Below, piece after piece: positions 5,830-7,861 of a DNA stretch of 7,861 nucleotides. Under the pieces are notes generated by a model. The model made no database searches and had not been told where the DNA came from. It saw only the letters and a program-made list of their open reading frames with translations. A program made the translations under genes and the position numbers. Source of the DNA: an uncultured Veillonella sp. (lineage in GTDB: Bacteria; Bacillota; Negativicutes; Veillonellales; Veillonellaceae); the NCBI RefSeq assembly GCF_934190855.1, contig NZ_CAKPTN010000076.1, forward strand, positions 1-7,861. The letters are read 5' to 3'. How positions within the stretch are numbered: the first letter of the stretch is position 1; every line of letters starts with the position of its first letter.

Positions 5830-6462
5830 CATGTTACGCATCTTTTTATAGTAAATCGTTAAGGCATTACAGATTCTATCTGGTGACCCGCAGTCATAAC
5901 ATTTTTCTTCTAATTTGGTACATGGGTTGAGTGAGCTTTTCTTATTCTTTTTGCTGTTCAGCGGAGCTGCTACATTGCGAGCTCGATAAATGGCTGATGC
6001 TAAATCAGGGGTAATTTTGTTAATGCCTAGTACAAAAAATACCTCTTGGGAGCCGAATAAAGAAGCCGCCACGCGATTTCCTGTGCCGTCAATATTGACC
6101 ATTTCCCCTGTTTGGGATATTGCATTTACAGAAGTAAGAAATACATCACGACCCATGGTGCGTAATGCAGTGTCGCGGAAACTTTCACCTTCTAACGGTC
6201 GCTGAATGTCTGTCACATCCTCGTTGACCTCACGTAAGGCCTCATAAGCCTTGAGTTCTAATAGGGTGTGGGAATCACCGATGGCTATGCGTTTGTTTTG
6301 AATGCGAGATTGTAAATACGCAACGGCTTCGGCGCCCGTTTCAAAATAATGGGCCACGAATTTATTGCGTTCTAAGGCCTTAATCGTTTTCTCTATGTCT
6401 ATAGGTGTATCGTTGTTTCGGGGATTAACAACGGCATTGATAGTCGTTTCTGTATTTGCCAT
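5785..6462 (-). CDS. LUD-domain (DUF162) protein with C-terminal cysteine cluster
   Basis: A 225-residue soluble protein of the LUD family, named after LutB/LutC of lactate utilisation. Recognisable parts are KRIAIGDSHTLLEL (57-70), TALRTMGRDVFLTSVNAIS near 98-116 and VNIDGTGNRVAA (122-133), followed by FGSQEVFFVLGINKI. The C-terminal region contains C181, C188, C191 and C198 (CYDCGSPDRICNAL), a conserved motif of the short stand-alone LUD proteins that may bind metal or an iron-sulfur cluster. No lutA or lutB partner lies beside it, so a role in lactate oxidation should not be assumed. AGGAGG is only four bases from the ATG, rather close. It converges on and overlaps the XRE gene. Family is certain, function unknown. 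Confidence 0.86.
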   Translation of the reverse strand: MANTETTINAVVNPRNNDTPIDIEKTIKALERNKFVAHYFETGAEAVAYLQSRIQNKRIAIGDSHTLLELKAYEALREVNEDVTDIQRPLEGESFRDTALRTMGRDVFLTSVNAISQTGEMVNIDGTGNRVAASLFGSQEVFFVLGINKITPDLASAIYRARNVAAPLNSKKNKKSSLNPCTKLEEKCYDCGSPDRICNALTIYYKKMRNMQTMEVIIINESLGF

Positions 6463-6523
6463 GGGGCCTCCTAGTAGATGTATGACTATAATTAGGGATT
6501 TGTAAGAATCTGTAGTTTCTATT

Positions 6524-6553
6524 ATTGTAACCTTTTATGTGTAAGGAGCTCAA
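6524..6553 (-). promoter_or_regulatory. Candidate promoter of the LUD gene
   Basis: On the minus strand, TTGAGC (6548-6553) and TACAAT (6524-6529) are 18 bases apart, giving a start near 6517 and a leader of about 55 nt. The -35 box is weak. It is roughly 65 bp from the nearest of the three palindromes, so shared control is possible but not evident. Confidence 0.35.
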
Positions 6554-6619
6554 TAAGTGATAGTAATGCTTTTTATATAAAAGTAATAGCGGTAATAGAT
6601 TTTTATGTTGATTTAGAAA

Positions 6620-6715
6620 TGGGAATCTAATCCAGATTTATAGTTAATAAAGATAAACTTTGGAATGAAATCCAATTTTATGATAAAATTAATATAAAGT
6701 TGGAATGGAATCCAA
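6620..6715. promoter_or_regulatory. Three 16-bp palindromic operators at exact 40-bp spacing
   Basis: TGGGAATCTAATCCAG (6620-6635), TTGGAATGAAATCCAA (6660-6675) and TTGGAATGGAATCCAA (6700-6715) share the dyad TTGGAATNNAATCCAA. Their starts are exactly 40 bp apart, nearly four helical turns. The 24 bases between sites are much less similar, apart from a TTAT just after each palindrome, so the signal is the palindrome itself. Site 2 overlaps the proposed -35 box and site 3 lies just past the proposed start, as expected for repression with cooperative binding. The bound protein is unknown; the XRE protein upstream or the ATPase itself are possibilities only. Confidence 0.75.
6660..6689 (+). promoter_or_regulatory. 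Candidate promoter of the AAA/DUF4143 gene
   Basis: TTGGAA (6660-6665) serves as a weak -35 box, 18 bases before TAAAAT (6684-6689). The -10 box is extended by TG at 6681-6682. The -35 box is embedded in the second palindrome, and the expected start near 6696 is a few bases before the third. Confidence 0.45.
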
Positions 6716-6756
6716 AGTTATAGTGTGGTCGATATGATTTCTGATAATACTAATAC

Positions 6757-6794
6757 ATGGGTTCCATCTATGAGCACATACATAGATGAGGAGG
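6757..6794 (+). promoter_or_regulatory. Hairpin abutting the ribosome site of the AAA/DUF4143 gene
   Basis: CATCTATG (6765-6772) and CATAGATG (6781-6788) form a perfect 8-bp stem with an 8-base loop. The last stem base is the first G of the Shine-Dalgarno GAGGAGG (6788-6794). A register change would also let TTCC (6762-6765) pair with GGAG (6790-6793), covering the site. A competing small hairpin, ATGG-GTT-CCAT (6757-6767), uses part of the left arm. This is compatible with translational control but not shown. Confidence 0.5.
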
Positions 6795-6799
6795 CCCTT

Positions 6800-7861
6800 A
6801 TGAAGTTAATTCAGCGTGATGGGTATCTAGATTTTTTGAGGCGTAATAGAGAGAGGTCTATTATTAAGGTCGTTTCTGGCATACGCCGTTGTGGTAAATC
6901 TACATTGTTTAGGCTATTTAAAGATGAGCTATTGGCAGATAATATCAAGCCTAAACAGATTATATCCATTAATTTTGAAGAATTGGAATACGAGCATTTA
7001 CGAGACTATCATGCGTTGTATCAATATATTTTAGAACGGATGCAACCAGATCGAATGAACTATATCTTTCTTGATGAAATTCAACATGTAGATCAATTTC
7101 ATCGTGTTGTAGATAGCTTGTTTGTAAAAGAGAATACAGATTTATATATCACCGGATCCAATGCATACTTTATGTCATCTGATATTGCTACACTTTTGAC
7201 TGGTCGATATGTGGAAATTCAGATGTTACCATTGTCCTTTAGTGAATTTTACTATAGCAAGTATGAGGGCAATCAGTATTCCTTGATTCCCGCTTATGAG
7301 TCCTACATTCGTGAAAGTTCGTTCCCTTATACACAACAATTAGGGGGCGAAGACTTCGATATTCAAGAATATCTACGAGGTTTATACAATACCTTGTTAT
7401 TACATGATGTTGTGGCTCGATTAAAGATTAATGATGTCACGATTTTGCAAGATATGGTGCGATATATTATGGCAAATGTTGGTAGCCTACTTTCACCAAA
7501 TAAAACAGCCAACTCTCTTGTTAGTGCTGGTCGGAAAATTGATAATAAAACGGTAGAACGATATTTACAAGGATTACAAGATAGTCTGCTGTTATATAAG
7601 GTGAATCGTTACGATATACGAGGAAAAGAGTTATTACGTATTAATGCAAAGTATTATAGTGTGGATGTAACATTGCGCAATTTACTAGTAGGGAATGCTA
7701 GTCGTGATACAGGACATATTTTAGAGAATATTGTTTTTCTTGAACTTATTCGTCGTGGCTATACTGTATATGTAGGTCAATTAGCTAAAGGTGAAATAGA
7801 TTTTGTAGCACAAAAAGGGGGAGTTACTGAATACTATCAAGTTAGTGAGACAGTGCTTGAC
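6800..7861 (+). CDS. AAA ATPase with DUF4143 C-terminus, 3' end outside the window
   Basis: The 354 visible residues contain no stop, so the gene continues off the right edge. The AAA_14-type P-loop domain has Walker A GIRRCGKST (27-35), Walker B YIFLDEI (88-94), a sensor-1-like ITGSN (117-121) and a possible arginine finger R136 (LLTGRY). The second part is DUF4143, with a winged-helix-like middle and a C-terminal nuclease-like fold showing E309, G331-E332-I333-D334 and YYQVS (345-349), reminiscent of PD-(D/E)XK enzymes. Nearly the whole of the usual length of about 400 residues is present. The start at 6800 has GAGGAGG five bases upstream and matches the family N-terminus. In-frame ATGs at 6734 and 6770 lack good ribosome sites. 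The biological role of these common, multi-copy ATPases is not established; nuclease activity is inference. Confidence 0.88.
   Translation, partial: MKLIQRDGYLDFLRRNRERSIIKVVSGIRRCGKSTLFRLFKDELLADNIKPKQIISINFEELEYEHLRDYHALYQYILERMQPDRMNYIFLDEIQHVDQFHRVVDSLFVKENTDLYITGSNAYFMSSDIATLLTGRYVEIQMLPLSFSEFYYSKYEGNQYSLIPAYESYIRESSFPYTQQLGGEDFDIQEYLRGLYNTLLLHDVVARLKINDVTILQDMVRYIMANVGSLLSPNKTANSLVSAGRKIDNKTVERYLQGLQDSLLLYKVNRYDIRGKELLRINAKYYSVDVTLRNLLVGNASRDTGHILENIVFLELIRRGYTVYVGQLAKGEIDFVAQKGGVTEYYQVSETVLD

Noticed and set aside
6620..6715. CRISPR array or replication-origin iterons
   Set aside because: The three units are palindromic with dissimilar intervening bases, too few and too short for CRISPR repeats. 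There is no replication-initiator gene nearby, and their placement on a promoter favours operators.
6734..6799. Upstream in-frame ATGs (6734 and 6770) as starts of the AAA/DUF4143 gene
   Set aside because: They would add 22 or 10 residues but have weak ribosome sites. The 6770 ATG lies inside the hairpin arm, while the ATG at 6800 has a strong site and gives the normal family N-terminus.

Overview
The window comes from an AT-rich bacterial chromosome. It looks most like the Negativicutes, probably Veillonella or a close relative. This rests on protein style (a DUF1858/DUF438/hemerythrin/PAS protein, a single-chain NADPH glutamate synthase subunit, a short LUD protein with a cysteine-rich tail), strong AGGAGG-type ribosome sites and base composition. 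It is inference, since no rRNA or other marker gene is present. No tRNA, rRNA, CRISPR array, transposase or prophage gene was seen.

Layout, left to right. Bases 1-302 are a spacer between a minus-strand gene just off the left edge (its ribosome site and a good promoter are visible) and a plus-strand gene for a 541-residue DUF438-family sensor-like protein (303-1928). A hairpin terminator (2035-2078) separates this from a minus-strand MalY/PatB-type PLP enzyme (2138-3331, possibly starting at 3361). A 445-base divergent spacer holds a promoter for each direction, several inverted repeats and a leader of about 165 nt for gltA (3807-5159), a monomeric NADPH glutamate synthase/NfnB-type flavoprotein with its own terminator (5177-5208). 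A 370-base spacer carries a long, nearly perfect hairpin (5377-5436). It is followed by a small XRE-type regulator (5532-5807), which overlaps tail to tail by 23 bp with a minus-strand LUD-domain gene (5785-6462). The last spacer (6463-6799) leads to an AAA ATPase with a DUF4143 C-terminus (6800 to beyond the right edge).

The genes do not form one operon; nearly all are single transcription units. A common redox and amino-acid theme is possible (hemerythrin/PAS sensor, C-S lyase, glutamate synthase-type flavoprotein, LUD protein with four cysteines), but no pathway link is shown.

The most striking signal is non-coding. Upstream of the AAA/DUF4143 gene are three copies of a 16-bp palindrome (consensus TTGGAATNNAATCCAA) whose starts are exactly 40 bp apart. 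The middle copy overlaps the likely -35 box and the third lies just past the likely transcription start. Downstream, an 8-bp perfect hairpin abuts the ribosome site. Together these suggest a tightly controlled ATPase with transcriptional and perhaps translational control. Other items worth a look are a duplicated ribosome-site/start-codon segment in the PLP enzyme gene and a possible antisense 3' end of the LUD transcript running through the regulator gene.
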